In this document: positions 50,059 through 58,756 of the stretch, in pieces
Layout: each line of letters begins with the position of its first letter
Position numbering within the stretch: the stretch's first letter is position 1
Origin: Dictyobacter formicarum
GTDB taxonomy: Bacteria > Chloroflexota > Ktedonobacteria > Ktedonobacterales > Ktedonobacteraceae
Length of the DNA stretch: 64,000 nucleotides
Assembly: GCF_016587435.1 (NCBI RefSeq)
Contig: NZ_BNJJ01000006.1
Span: forward strand, 124,001 to 188,000
Direction: 5' to 3'
The notes under the pieces: model-generated
The model's input: the letters and a program-made list of their open reading frames with translations, nothing else
The model's database searches: none
Told to the model about the DNA's origin: nothing
Translations under genes and position numbers: made by a program

Positions 50059-51771
50059 ATGAATCCAGCCAACCCCATCATTGTCCAGAGCGATCGTAGC
50101 ATTTTATTAGAAGTTGACCATCCTCTGCATGAAGAAGCACGTGATGCTCTGGCACAATTCGCCGAACTTGAAAAATCGCCAGAACATATTCATACCTATC
50201 GCTTAACGCCACTGTCGCTCTGGAATGCCGCGGCCGGGGGTATGGATGCGGCCACCATTGTGGACCAGCTAACAACCTATAGCAAATATCCATTGCCCGG
50301 CAATATTACAACCGAAATTCAGACCTATATTCATCGCTATGGACGCGTAAAATTGTTACGCGAAGGTGACGATCTCCTATTGTATTCGGATGATTATGCC
50401 TTGATGACTGAAATCGTCAATCATAAAAAGATGCAACCCTATATCCAGCAGCAAATCAACCGCAATACACTGCAGATTGATAGTGCCAGGCGTGGGCATG
50501 TCAAGCAGGCGCTGATTCATATTGGTTTTCCAGCCGAGGACCTGGCGGGCTATACCGAAGGCTCACCCCTCCCATTAAAATTGCGCGCATTGACGCAGCA
50601 GGGCAAACAATTTGAGCCACGCCACTATCAACAGGCGGCGGTATCAGCCTTTCACGCGGGGGGAGCTCCCAGTGGAGGTAGCGGCGTGGTTGTCCTGCCC
50701 TGCGGAGCCGGAAAGACCATCGTCGGCATTACCACTATCGCCACCTTACAACGAGCTACCTTGATTCTAACCCCCAATACCGTCGCGGTACGCCAATGGA
50801 TACATGAAATTCTAGACAAGACCGATCTCCCTCCCGAAATGGTTGGCGAATATACTGGCGAACGCAAAGAGATCGCCCCCATCACGGTCAGCACCTATCA
50901 AATTTTGACGTATCGGCGTAACGAGGCAGGCGACACAAGCGACATAGGTCCAGCCACCTATCCCCACTTCTCTCTCTTCACTAATTATGACTGGGGACTC
51001 ATCATCTATGATGAGGTTCACCTGTTACCAGCGCCAGTCTTCCGCTTTACGGCAGAGATCCAGGCCCGCCGTCGCCTGGGACTAACGGCCACGCTGGTGC
51101 GGGAAGATGGCTGCGAAGCGGACGTCTTCAGTTTGATTGGTCCCAAAAAATATGATGTGCCGTGGCGAGAGTTAGAACAACAAGGATGGATCGCCACCGC
51201 CGAATGCCATGAAATCCGCGTGGGCTTTCCCGATGAGGACGATCAGCTCAATTACGCCATGGCCGAGACACGCGAGAAGTATCGCATTGCCGCTGAAAAT
51301 CCTGCGAAAATGGAGATTGTACGCCACCTGATAGCCCGGCATTCAGATGACCAGGTGCTGATCATTGGTCAGTATCTGGATCAGCTCAAACTGTTAGCCG
51401 CAGAGCTACAGGCCCCTATACTCACCGGGCGGACCGCCACGGCTCAGCGTGAAAAGCTCTATGAGCAATTTCGGCGCGGCGAAATTAAACGGCTGGTCGT
51501 CAGCAAGGTCGCTAACTTTGCCATCGATCTACCGGACGCCAACGTCGCTATCCAGGTATCGGGCACCTTTGGTTCACGCCAGGAAGAAGCTCAACGCCTG
51601 GGGCGCATCCTGCGTCCAAAAAGTGATGGTGGAAGTGCCTACTTTTATTCGATCATCACCCGCGATACGCGCGACCAGGATTTTTCCGCTAATCGCCAGT
51701 TATTTTTGACCGAACAGGGTTATCGCTACCTCATTGAAGACGCCGAAGAACTCTTGACAGCACAGCCATAA
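50059..51771 (+). CDS. XPB-like superfamily 2 DNA helicase
   Basis: A 570-residue SF2 helicase. An N-terminal 190-residue XPB-type domain (LSLWNAAAGGMDAATIVDQL) precedes the two RecA-like domains: Walker A VVLPCGAGKTIVGI at about 210, motif II DEVHLLPAPVFR near 317, motif III LTATLVRED, and motif VI QEEAQRLGRILRPKS. Bacterial XPB homologues occur in Actinobacteria and some others; their role in repair or transcription is not settled. There is no Bax1-like nuclease next to it; the neighbours are a hydrolase-like protein and a thioredoxin. Confidence 0.92.
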   Translation: MNPANPIIVQSDRSILLEVDHPLHEEARDALAQFAELEKSPEHIHTYRLTPLSLWNAAAGGMDAATIVDQLTTYSKYPLPGNITTEIQTYIHRYGRVKLLREGDDLLLYSDDYALMTEIVNHKKMQPYIQQQINRNTLQIDSARRGHVKQALIHIGFPAEDLAGYTEGSPLPLKLRALTQQGKQFEPRHYQQAAVSAFHAGGAPSGGSGVVVLPCGAGKTIVGITTIATLQRATLILTPNTVAVRQWIHEILDKTDLPPEMVGEYTGERKEIAPITVSTYQILTYRRNEAGDTSDIGPATYPHFSLFTNYDWGLIIYDEVHLLPAPVFRFTAEIQARRRLGLTATLVREDGCEADVFSLIGPKKYDVPWRELEQQGWIATAECHEIRVGFPDEDDQLNYAMAETREKYRIAAENPAKMEIVRHLIARHSDDQVLIIGQYLDQLKLLAAELQAPILTGRTATAQREKLYEQFRRGEIKRLVVSKVANFAIDLPDANVAIQVSGTFGSRQEEAQRLGRILRPKSDGGSAYFYSIITRDTRDQDFSANRQLFLTEQGYRYLIEDAEELLTAQP

Positions 51772-51821
51772 TGAAAGCACCACTACCATTTTTTATAGTG
51801 GCAGTGGTAGCTGCGCTTTGC

Positions 51822-51849
51822 TTGACATACGCCTGTACAGGGTGATAAT
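51822..51849 (+). promoter_or_regulatory. Promoter for the thioredoxin-manA pair with palindromic spacer
   Basis: Consensus TTGACA (51822-51827), a 16-base spacer and GATAAT (51844-51849), 46 bases before the thioredoxin-like gene. The spacer contains the palindrome CCTGTACAGG (51832-51841), a possible operator. Confidence 0.65.
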
Positions 51850-51894
51850 TTGAGAAGCAAAAGTGTAATTTATTACTGACTACAAGAGGATAGC

Positions 51895-52230
51895 ATGGCA
51901 GATAACTATAATGAGGTAACATCAGACACTTTTGCTGAAAAGGTACTGCAAGCGTCCCAACTGGTGGTCGTCAATTTCTCGGCAGAACAAAGCAATGCCT
52001 GCAAGATACAAGAGCCAGAAATCGAAGCGATCAGTAAAGTATATCAAGGCCGCGTAACCTTTACCAGACTAGATGTCAAGGGACAGGATGATTTGACCAG
52101 ACAATGGAAGATCGAGGGAATCCCCACGCTAGTTTTCTTTAAAAACGGGCATGAGGTTTATCGCATCACTGGTATCATGATGCGCGATAAACTGCGCCGC
52201 CTGATCGAAGGAGTCTTGCTAGCAGAGTAA
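51895..52230 (+). CDS. Thioredoxin-fold protein with SNAC in place of CGPC
   Basis: A 111-residue thioredoxin fold: VVVNFSAEQSNACKIQEP aligned with the usual VDFWAxWCGPCKxxxP shows that the active-site pair is S33-N34-A35-C36. The nucleophilic first Cys is Ser and the conserved Trp residues are gone. The cis-Pro region GIPTLVFFKNGHEV is intact. It is probably not a classical disulphide reductase; a single-Cys or structural role is possible. It is followed by manA after 42 bases. Confidence 0.9.
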   Translation: MADNYNEVTSDTFAEKVLQASQLVVVNFSAEQSNACKIQEPEIEAISKVYQGRVTFTRLDVKGQDDLTRQWKIEGIPTLVFFKNGHEVYRITGIMMRDKLRRLIEGVLLAE

Positions 52231-52272
52231 GCTGGCCTATTTTTTACTGCCGTTATTGTTAGGAGTTGTATT

Positions 52273-53316
52273 TTGTCGCACATTTATCCTATCCGCCTCC
52301 GTTCATCACTGCACGAAACCATCTGGGGTGGACGCCGCTTAGAACATGATCATTGGAAAACGCTACCAGTAGATGACAGTTTAATTGGAGAGTCGTGGGA
52401 GACAGAAGTCAGTAACCTGATCCAGAATGGACCGTACGAAGGCCAGAGGCTGGGAACGGTGGTCGCTGAACTGGGCACCGCTCTGTTAGGAGAACAGGCC
52501 ACAGCTATCTTTGGTCAACGTTTCCCCCTCCTGGCTAAATTTATTGATGCCAATGCCCAGCTATCTGTACAGGTCCATCCCGATGATCGTTATGCCTCTG
52601 AATTTGAGGGTGGTAAACTGGGCAAAACCGAGTTCTGGTATATTTTAAGCGCGGAGCCGGGCGCAACCATCATCCATGGCTTTAAAGCTGCGACCGATCC
52701 CACCGCGGTCAGAAAAGCGATTGAAGAGGTTCAGCTCGAAGAACTGATGCAGGCCGAACCAGTGGAGGCGGGAGACGTCGTGTTCGTACCAGCCGGAACG
52801 GTACATGCGATTGGCAGCGGTATCCTGCTCTACGAATTACAGGAATACTCTGACGTCACCTACCGTATGTATGACTACGGTCGTCTCACGGCCGCAGGCA
52901 CGCCGCGAGAGTTACATATCGACCGCTCCTTAGATGTCTCCCGCTATGAGGCCTCGCAGCAGATCAAAATGCGTCCTGTATCCATTGCAGCAACACCAGA
53001 GTACGAAGAGCGCTGCCTGGTAGCCTGTAAGTATTTCCTGACGCGAGAAATTACCTTTAAAGGTGGAGTACGGCAGGGCACAACGGAGGATAGTTGTATC
53101 ATTCTAACATCCCTGGGGGCCAAAGTAAGTGTTGCCTATGGTGACCAGTTCGCGCAAACGGAGACGCTCAGTCGCGGTCAGACATTGGTGCTGCCCGCCG
53201 CTCTGGGTGCGTATCGTATCGAAGGAGAAGGATCGCTCCTCTTCTCATATGTGCCTGATCCCAATGATGAAGCCTGGCAAGCATGGAAAGCAGCCAATCC
53301 CGAGAGTGCTCTCTAG
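52273..53316 (+). CDS. manA: Mannose-6-phosphate isomerase, class I
   Basis: Zinc enzyme interconverting mannose 6-phosphate and fructose 6-phosphate. The start is TTG 52273, with AGGAG seven bases upstream. The 347-residue protein has LHETIWGGRRL, SVQVHPDDRYA and GKTEFWYIL (metal ligands), DVVFVPAGTVHAIGSGILLY, and YRMYDYGR. The gene's last codons and TAG form an 11-bp hairpin with the downstream sequence (53302-53325). Confidence 0.93.
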   Translation: MSHIYPIRLRSSLHETIWGGRRLEHDHWKTLPVDDSLIGESWETEVSNLIQNGPYEGQRLGTVVAELGTALLGEQATAIFGQRFPLLAKFIDANAQLSVQVHPDDRYASEFEGGKLGKTEFWYILSAEPGATIIHGFKAATDPTAVRKAIEEVQLEELMQAEPVEAGDVVFVPAGTVHAIGSGILLYELQEYSDVTYRMYDYGRLTAAGTPRELHIDRSLDVSRYEASQQIKMRPVSIAATPEYEERCLVACKYFLTREITFKGGVRQGTTEDSCIILTSLGAKVSVAYGDQFAQTETLSRGQTLVLPAALGAYRIEGEGSLLFSYVPDPNDEAWQAWKAANPESAL

Positions 53317-53325
53317 AGCACTCTC
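53302..53325. terminator. 11-bp hairpin centred on the manA stop codon
   Basis: GAGAGTGCTCT (in the reading frame) pairs exactly with AGAGCACTCTC, and the TAG stop (53314-53316) straddles the CT centre. A CCCTTCT tail follows. It is probably part of the manA 3' end. Confidence 0.55.
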
Positions 53326-53334
53326 CCTTCTAGA

Positions 53335-53787
53335 CTATTGCTCGCGGCGACGCTTCTGCCTCTCCTCATCCAGGTCAGTAATTGTGCCCTCAACCACACG
53401 CCCTTCTCGTTCGGCCCGGTTGTTTCCCATGAGCGGCGAATAGGCCTGGCGCAAAAAATCTGCCTGCTGCTGCTGCATACGCTTCATTTCTGAGACGGCC
53501 TGGGAGATGCCGGTACTGACCTTGATCACAATCAAGGCCCCATACAACGCAGCCCAGACGATCAATCCCACAAATAGGGTAAACACCCCGCTGACGATGC
53601 CATTAAAAACGCCACCAACGACTCCATTGCTATACGTTTCATAGATCATCATCAAGATAATGGGAATCCAGAAAAACTGCACGAACAACTGCAAGAGCCA
53701 GTATAAAAACCACCAGACAGCTTTAACTGGATCCGAGGGCATGTTCCAGGATGGGACCTTAAATCGAAAACTCTTGATCTTGTTCAC
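53335..53787 (-). CDS. Small membrane protein of unknown function
   Basis: A 150-residue protein; GTG 53787, preceded by AGAGGG, is the start. It has two hydrophobic segments (about residues 25-50, WWFLYWLLQLFVQFFWIPII, and 62-90) followed by a Gln-rich, charged cytoplasmic-type tail (MKRMQQQQADFLRQ, then EERQKRRREQ). The family is not recognised. Confidence 0.65.
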   Translation of the reverse strand: MNKIKSFRFKVPSWNMPSDPVKAVWWFLYWLLQLFVQFFWIPIILMMIYETYSNGVVGGVFNGIVSGVFTLFVGLIVWAALYGALIVIKVSTGISQAVSEMKRMQQQQADFLRQAYSPLMGNNRAEREGRVVEGTITDLDEERQKRRREQ

Positions 53788-53823
53788 GTCAAACCCTCTT
53801 TAATCCATAGAAATTTATGTAAT

Positions 53824-55913
53824 CTATTGTAGCAGCCCGGCAAGATAATTTATTGCTTTTGGCTGCACTATTTTGGTGGATGTATTGTACTGCTGAAATG
53901 TGTCCAACAGGAGTGGGAAGGCACCCATAAAATTATACGTGAGGACTGTTGGCAAGGTTGTAAACGCGGTCACCTGCATGCGCGCTGGTGATTGCGTAGT
54001 GTCAGTCAGAGGTGCGATAAGCTGATCACCCGAACGAATAGAGCTGAGCGAGCAGGTAAGCGCCCTCTGCGCAGCATTACCAAACGTATAATTATAGCTG
54101 GTACGATAGGCCGCCGCAGTCGAACGTAGCAATGTCCAGCGCGTAACCAGCACTTTTTCCTGGCCGTTCTTAAATGAATGTGCATCCATGAACTCCAACT
54201 CTGACGTTGCATGAGCATTGCCGCCGACCGATGGAGATAGAGGATTCAACACATACAGGTGAAACGGCGGGCCACCAGGATGCGGCGCAGTCGCCTCCGA
54301 CGTTGCAGCTGTGTAGCTATTGATCAGATTTAAAAGATGGCTACGAGGCGTCGTCAAAAGCACGGCTGCGCCATACTGAGCGCTAGGCCAGGACAGGCAG
54401 GTATCCGCTACCACCGTGGTCGGAGTCTTTGTCTGTGTCGCCAGATAGAGAAAAGCCGACTGTGTCGCCGTATCAGCGCTAACATAAATATGATTGAGGT
54501 GGCGCTGCTGAGCCAGTGCATCTGCCTGCTGTAACGCTGTCTGTAACGATATCAGGGTATTATAGTACTGACCCCCCAGGCATAATCAACATAGCGCCCG
54601 TACGCAGAGTCATACACATAGCCAAACGAGATCAAACACTGAGCCACCACCAGCAAAACACCCATCACCAGTACCGCGATACGTGCTACCTGTAGCCTGG
54701 CAGAGCGCTTATGCAACCAATTCAATGTGGCGGCGAGAAAGAAGCCGGCCAGTATAAAGGGCCCTGGCATAAACATAATGAAATAGTGAAGGCGCAACAC
54801 AATATCATGGTGAGTCAGATATAGTAATGGAATGATCTGCCAGATCAGCAGCAACAGCAAGCCACAGCGAAACGGCGACTGGCGCAGAGCAATCCACCAG
54901 TGTCCCAGGCCAGCAATAAAAGATCGCCTGGTCGCGACAGATGCTTTGTCGCTCCGTTCCCTGATCACAAGCACCAGGGCGAGACAGGCCCCACCGAGCA
55001 GTAGTAGACTCATCACTGACTTGATCAATGAAAAAGCCAGAGCATAGGGACCAAACAGCGACAAGCCACTGGTGATAGGTTCGGGCAGGGGCCCCAGCAA
55101 TTGCTGGTAGAAGTAGAACGCCTGTCCATCAATCAGCGCCACTTTACTAGTTGTATGCAGGATCGTATTGATATCCAGAAAATTGGACTGAAATAACCAG
55201 TAGATATAAGAAGAGTAAATAAAGAGTAGCCCAGCCAGCCCTAAAGCAATATCATACCAGCGGAACGTGGAGCGCGGAGCCAGCGCCAGAGCGGCCAGCA
55301 GAGGCACGATCAGTATAATAGTGGAAGCATGGAACTGGATCAGCAAGCCAAACAGGACCAGGGATGGAAATAACCAGAGCACACGGCGGGCGACGACGCC
55401 TCGGAATAAAAACCAGAAGAACAGTGGAACGAATAGCAACAGCATATTCTGATTCCACATAAAGCGTGCATAGAAAACCGGCACAAAAGCTGTCGCATAC
55501 AAAAGTGCCGCCCACGTACCAGCCAGGCGGCCATAATAACGACGTGTAAATATGTAGGTAAGCAAAACCGCAACGATAGCCAGCAGAGCAGTCAGGACCG
55601 CTCCCCCAACGGGATCTGGACTGAACGTCGCCGGCACCATCAAAGCATAAATAATAGCGGGAGGATTGAATATTCCAATCGAGGCTACATTACTGGTTGC
55701 CACCAGGTGCCCATGGCTCACTGCATTGTGAGCCATAGCAAAGATATCGGCCTGATCACCATCGAACTCAGTAGTATTGATACAATAAAGGCGCAAGAAT
55801 GCCGCCAACAGGAGAATCGGATAAATCTCCCATGAACTGAGCAGTTTCCTTAATGGTAGTTGGAAAGATGTAGGTAACTTAGCAGAAACTTCTTTCTGCG
55901 TATCATGTTCCAT
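53824..55913 (-). pseudogene. Multispanning glycosyltransferase (GT39/ArnT-like), frameshifted at a G6 tract
   Basis: The first frame (453 codons, 55913 to 54552) has a cytoplasmic start, then many membrane helices and the family acidic motif FDGDQAD in the first external loop, as in lipid-linked sugar transferases (PMT/ArnT). It ends in an early stop at 54552. The downstream frame (54573 to 53824, about 249 codons) continues naturally after the break (GQYYNTLISLQTALQQADAL) to a soluble C-terminal domain. One added G in the six-G tract (54572-54577 on the plus strand) restores a single protein of about 696 residues. It may be a real mutation, a sequencing error or slippage. The ATG overlaps the thrC stop (TAATG). 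Confidence 0.8.
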
Positions 55914-57403
55914 TATGACAAGACACTCCTGACAGCTTCAATAGTAGCTTTCACTGAGGAACCACTAACGTGCTGAGGAATACCAGTCTTACTATCTTTC
56001 AACAAATTGCCAGTTAAGATACCAACTACCTGTTCATCGCGCTTGATTACGCCACGGGCAACTAATTTGCGCACGCCGGCCAGAGTAGCGGCCGAAGCCG
56101 GCTCGCAGCCAATACCTGCGCGATCAATTACCGCTTTAGCGGCAAGAATTTCCTCATCTGTAACCTGCTCAACCAGGCCATCGCACTCTTCAATCACACG
56201 GCGAGCACGGGCATAGCTGACAGGATTTCCAATTCGAATAGCGGTTGCTACAGTATCAGCCTGGACCGTTTCACGCCTGGCAAAACCCTGCGCAAAACTC
56301 TTATAGAAAGGATTTGCTCCCGCCGCCTGAATAGAGGCAATGCGCGGAACATGGCTGATCAACGACAGATTATAGGCCTGGCGAAAAGCCTTTCCAATCG
56401 CCGAGGTATTCCCCAGGTTGCCGGCCGGTAGAACCAGCCAGTCCGGCGCCTGCCAGTCCAGCTGTTGCAAAATCTCAAGGCCGATCGCCTTTTGCCCCTC
56501 CACGCGAAAAGGATTCAGGGAGTTCAGCAGATAGATGCCCAGTTCATTACACACTTGCTCAACCAGGCGCATAGCATCATCAAAATCGCCCTCGATTTGC
56601 ACGGTTCGGGCGCCATAGGCCAGTGATTGAGCTAGCTTACCACCAGAGACATTGCCTGCTGGCAAAAAGACGATCCCCTCCAGGCCAGCCTGGGCCGCGT
56701 ACGAAGCCAGAGAGGCAGAGGTATTACCCGTTGAGGCACAGGCAACGGCCCTTGCGCCCAACAGATTAGCCATCGTGACCCCGACGGTCATACCGCGATC
56801 CTTAAAACTGCCCGTTGGATTTTCGCCCTCGTGCTTCAAGAAGAAGCGCTCCAGGCCCGCATACGCGCCAATCTGGCGATGACCGATGCGGCCAACGCTG
56901 CAATTCTCTATCCCAACAGGATACAGACTGGTGTTTCCTTCGGGCCGAGTAACCACAAAACGTTCAGGGGCCGGCAAAATCAGTTCGCGATAGCGCCAGA
57001 CACCACTGCCATCGAGCAACATCTTATCGGAACTAATCGACCAGATCGGAGGATTAGCGGCACGCTCATCAAATAACTGACGCCAGGAAGAGCCGGCGGA
57101 AGGAGTTCCACCATCCAACTCCGCGTCAAAGCCATAGAGCATCGAATCAACATCCGAATCTGAATGTGTTGGCTGCTGAGGTAGCTTGAACTCAGTCTCA
57201 ACATCCAATACACCACCACAATCACAGCGATAGCGTGGCGGTTGACCCATCTCTAAAGCAGGGTAAAGAGCAGAACACTCGACACACCGCAAAGAGGTTG
57301 AAGACAAAGCTTCAACCGCATCGGGAGCAAGAGTAGTAAGCGAACGATGTTGATTATCGTCCGCTTCCCGGTCTGGCTGGAGACCAGTAGAATTGATCGC
57401 CAT
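55913..57403 (-). CDS. thrC: Threonine synthase
   Basis: PLP enzyme converting O-phosphohomoserine to threonine. The start is ATG 57403 (MAINSTGLQPDREADD), 496 residues, overlapping thrB by 50 bases. An N-terminal Cys cluster (CVECSAL, YRCDCGG) of the Zn-ribbon type precedes the catalytic domain: TSLYPVG-type NTSLYPVGI, the PLP Lys in NPTGSFKDRGMTVGV, ACASTGNTSASLASYAAQAG and LPAGNLGNTSAIGKAF. The last step of the Thr pathway follows thrB directly, in the usual order. Confidence 0.95.
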   Translation of the reverse strand: MAINSTGLQPDREADDNQHRSLTTLAPDAVEALSSTSLRCVECSALYPALEMGQPPRYRCDCGGVLDVETEFKLPQQPTHSDSDVDSMLYGFDAELDGGTPSAGSSWRQLFDERAANPPIWSISSDKMLLDGSGVWRYRELILPAPERFVVTRPEGNTSLYPVGIENCSVGRIGHRQIGAYAGLERFFLKHEGENPTGSFKDRGMTVGVTMANLLGARAVACASTGNTSASLASYAAQAGLEGIVFLPAGNVSGGKLAQSLAYGARTVQIEGDFDDAMRLVEQVCNELGIYLLNSLNPFRVEGQKAIGLEILQQLDWQAPDWLVLPAGNLGNTSAIGKAFRQAYNLSLISHVPRIASIQAAGANPFYKSFAQGFARRETVQADTVATAIRIGNPVSYARARRVIEECDGLVEQVTDEEILAAKAVIDRAGIGCEPASAATLAGVRKLVARGVIKRDEQVVGILTGNLLKDSKTGIPQHVSGSSVKATIEAVRSVLS

Positions 57404-58382
57404 AACGCGCACTGACTTCCTTTCGTATGCGACTACGAGGTGTATTAAGAACCCGTGCCCCATTCTGATCCGCACGTAAAATCATGCCTGTTCCTTCCAC
57501 GCCAGCGGCGCGTGCAGTATTTTGCATCGCACGCAAGATATCATGGAAGTGTGAACTGGCAAGTGCGATAAGGGATGAACCGCCTCCAGAAAGGCATGCA
57601 CCATGTGCTCCCGCAGCAACAGCAGCCTTGATGATATCAGGCATGGCAGGGAAAAGTACCTGGCGATAGGGCTGATGAAGTCGATCTTGCATAGCTTCCC
57701 CGATCAACTCATAGCTCCCCGTTTGTAACGCGGTTAATAGCAAAGCAACACGTCCTGTATTAAAAGTCACATCTGCCTTAGGATAATTCGCCGGCAATAA
57801 CTTACGGCCCGCGACGGTATCCATAGGGAATGAAGGAGTAAAGATGACCGCCCTGAGAGAATTGGGAAATTTAGTCTTAATGGCGTGAATTTTTCCTTCA
57901 ACATGCGTAGTCGCAACCAGCCCACCAAGCAGTGCTGGAGCTACGTTGTCCGGATGGTTGCCTGCCTCAGCCTCAACAGCCATTTCCAGTAATTCTTCCT
58001 TCGGGACAGCCAGGCCAAGCGTGCGTACCCATTCATTGGCCGCCATCAGGCCGCCCACGACTGCGGTAGCACTACTCCCGAGACCACATCCATGAGGGAT
58101 GTTGATTGTCATACGGATACGGACGGAAGGGATAGGTACCTGCAAGCGTTTGAGGAGCAGCACAAAAGTCTGGAAGAACATATTGTCCGGTCCAGTAGAT
58201 AGGCCTTCTCCAAGCGCTCCAAGCACCTCAATATGTGGATGATCAGGATCACTTCCCCACTCTTCAACCTCAAATCGATTGTAGATCTGTAATGCCAAAC
58301 CCAGGCTATCAAAGCCGGGTCCCAGGTTAGCGGATGTTGCTGGGGTTAAGACTGTAACCGAAACAGGTAATACCAGTGCCAT
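57354..58382 (-). CDS. thrB: Homoserine kinase
   Basis: GHMP kinase phosphorylating homoserine. The 342-residue protein has VTVLTPATSANLGPGFDSLG, the ATP loop IPHGCGLGSSATAVVGGL, and GAHGACLSGGGSSLIALASS. The C-terminal end overlaps thrC. The start ATG 58382 is preceded by AGGCAGG. No homoserine dehydrogenase or aspartokinase is in the window. Confidence 0.95.
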   Translation of the reverse strand: MALVLPVSVTVLTPATSANLGPGFDSLGLALQIYNRFEVEEWGSDPDHPHIEVLGALGEGLSTGPDNMFFQTFVLLLKRLQVPIPSVRIRMTINIPHGCGLGSSATAVVGGLMAANEWVRTLGLAVPKEELLEMAVEAEAGNHPDNVAPALLGGLVATTHVEGKIHAIKTKFPNSLRAVIFTPSFPMDTVAGRKLLPANYPKADVTFNTGRVALLLTALQTGSYELIGEAMQDRLHQPYRQVLFPAMPDIIKAAVAAGAHGACLSGGGSSLIALASSHFHDILRAMQNTARAAGVEGTGMILRADQNGARVLNTPRSRIRKEVSARYGDQFYWSPARPGSGR

Positions 58383-58756
58383 CGCCGGCTACCTGCCTTT
58401 CTGATGATGAATGCATGGTTCATCCTTTCTTTCGCTAGCTTATTCTATCATGTTCTGCAATGTTCAAGCTATCTTGAAGACAAAAGTAATTGATGGGGTT
58501 AAAGCAACCCTCAAATCACCAAAAACAAGAAACGTCGTAGGTGCGGGCGAGCATGCCGGGGGCATGATCTTGCCCCCGCTTCCTTCCTCGCCGCTTGAAA
58601 AAGCATCAATACAGCGATTTTAGAGTGGTTTGATCCGATGCAGAGCATCGTTCTTATTTCTCTTTTTCGAGCAGGAAGGGCAAAAGCGAGGGCATGATCA
58701 AGCCCCCAGCATACTCGCCCGCACCTACGTGATGTGTCCGCTGACGTCTTTTTGAG
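58383..58756. other. Intergenic region between leuA and thrB with an inverted-repeat element
   Basis: The thrB-proximal part (58383-58535) carries TGATAGAAT on the minus strand, a possible extended -10. The rest is the 194-base inverted-repeat element described separately. There is no gene. Confidence 0.45.
58536..58729. repeat. MITE-like element with long terminal inverted repeats
   Basis: The left end CGTAGGTGCGGGCGAGCATG and onward (about 65 bases) is matched, with several mismatches, by the inverse of the right end (CATACTCGCCCGCACCTACG). The ends share the GGGGGCATGATC core. A 50-base unique centre separates the arms. No open frame encodes a transposase. A single arm is found at 3862-3900, and the terminal CGTAGGTGCG recurs near 44000. 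Confidence 0.65.
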
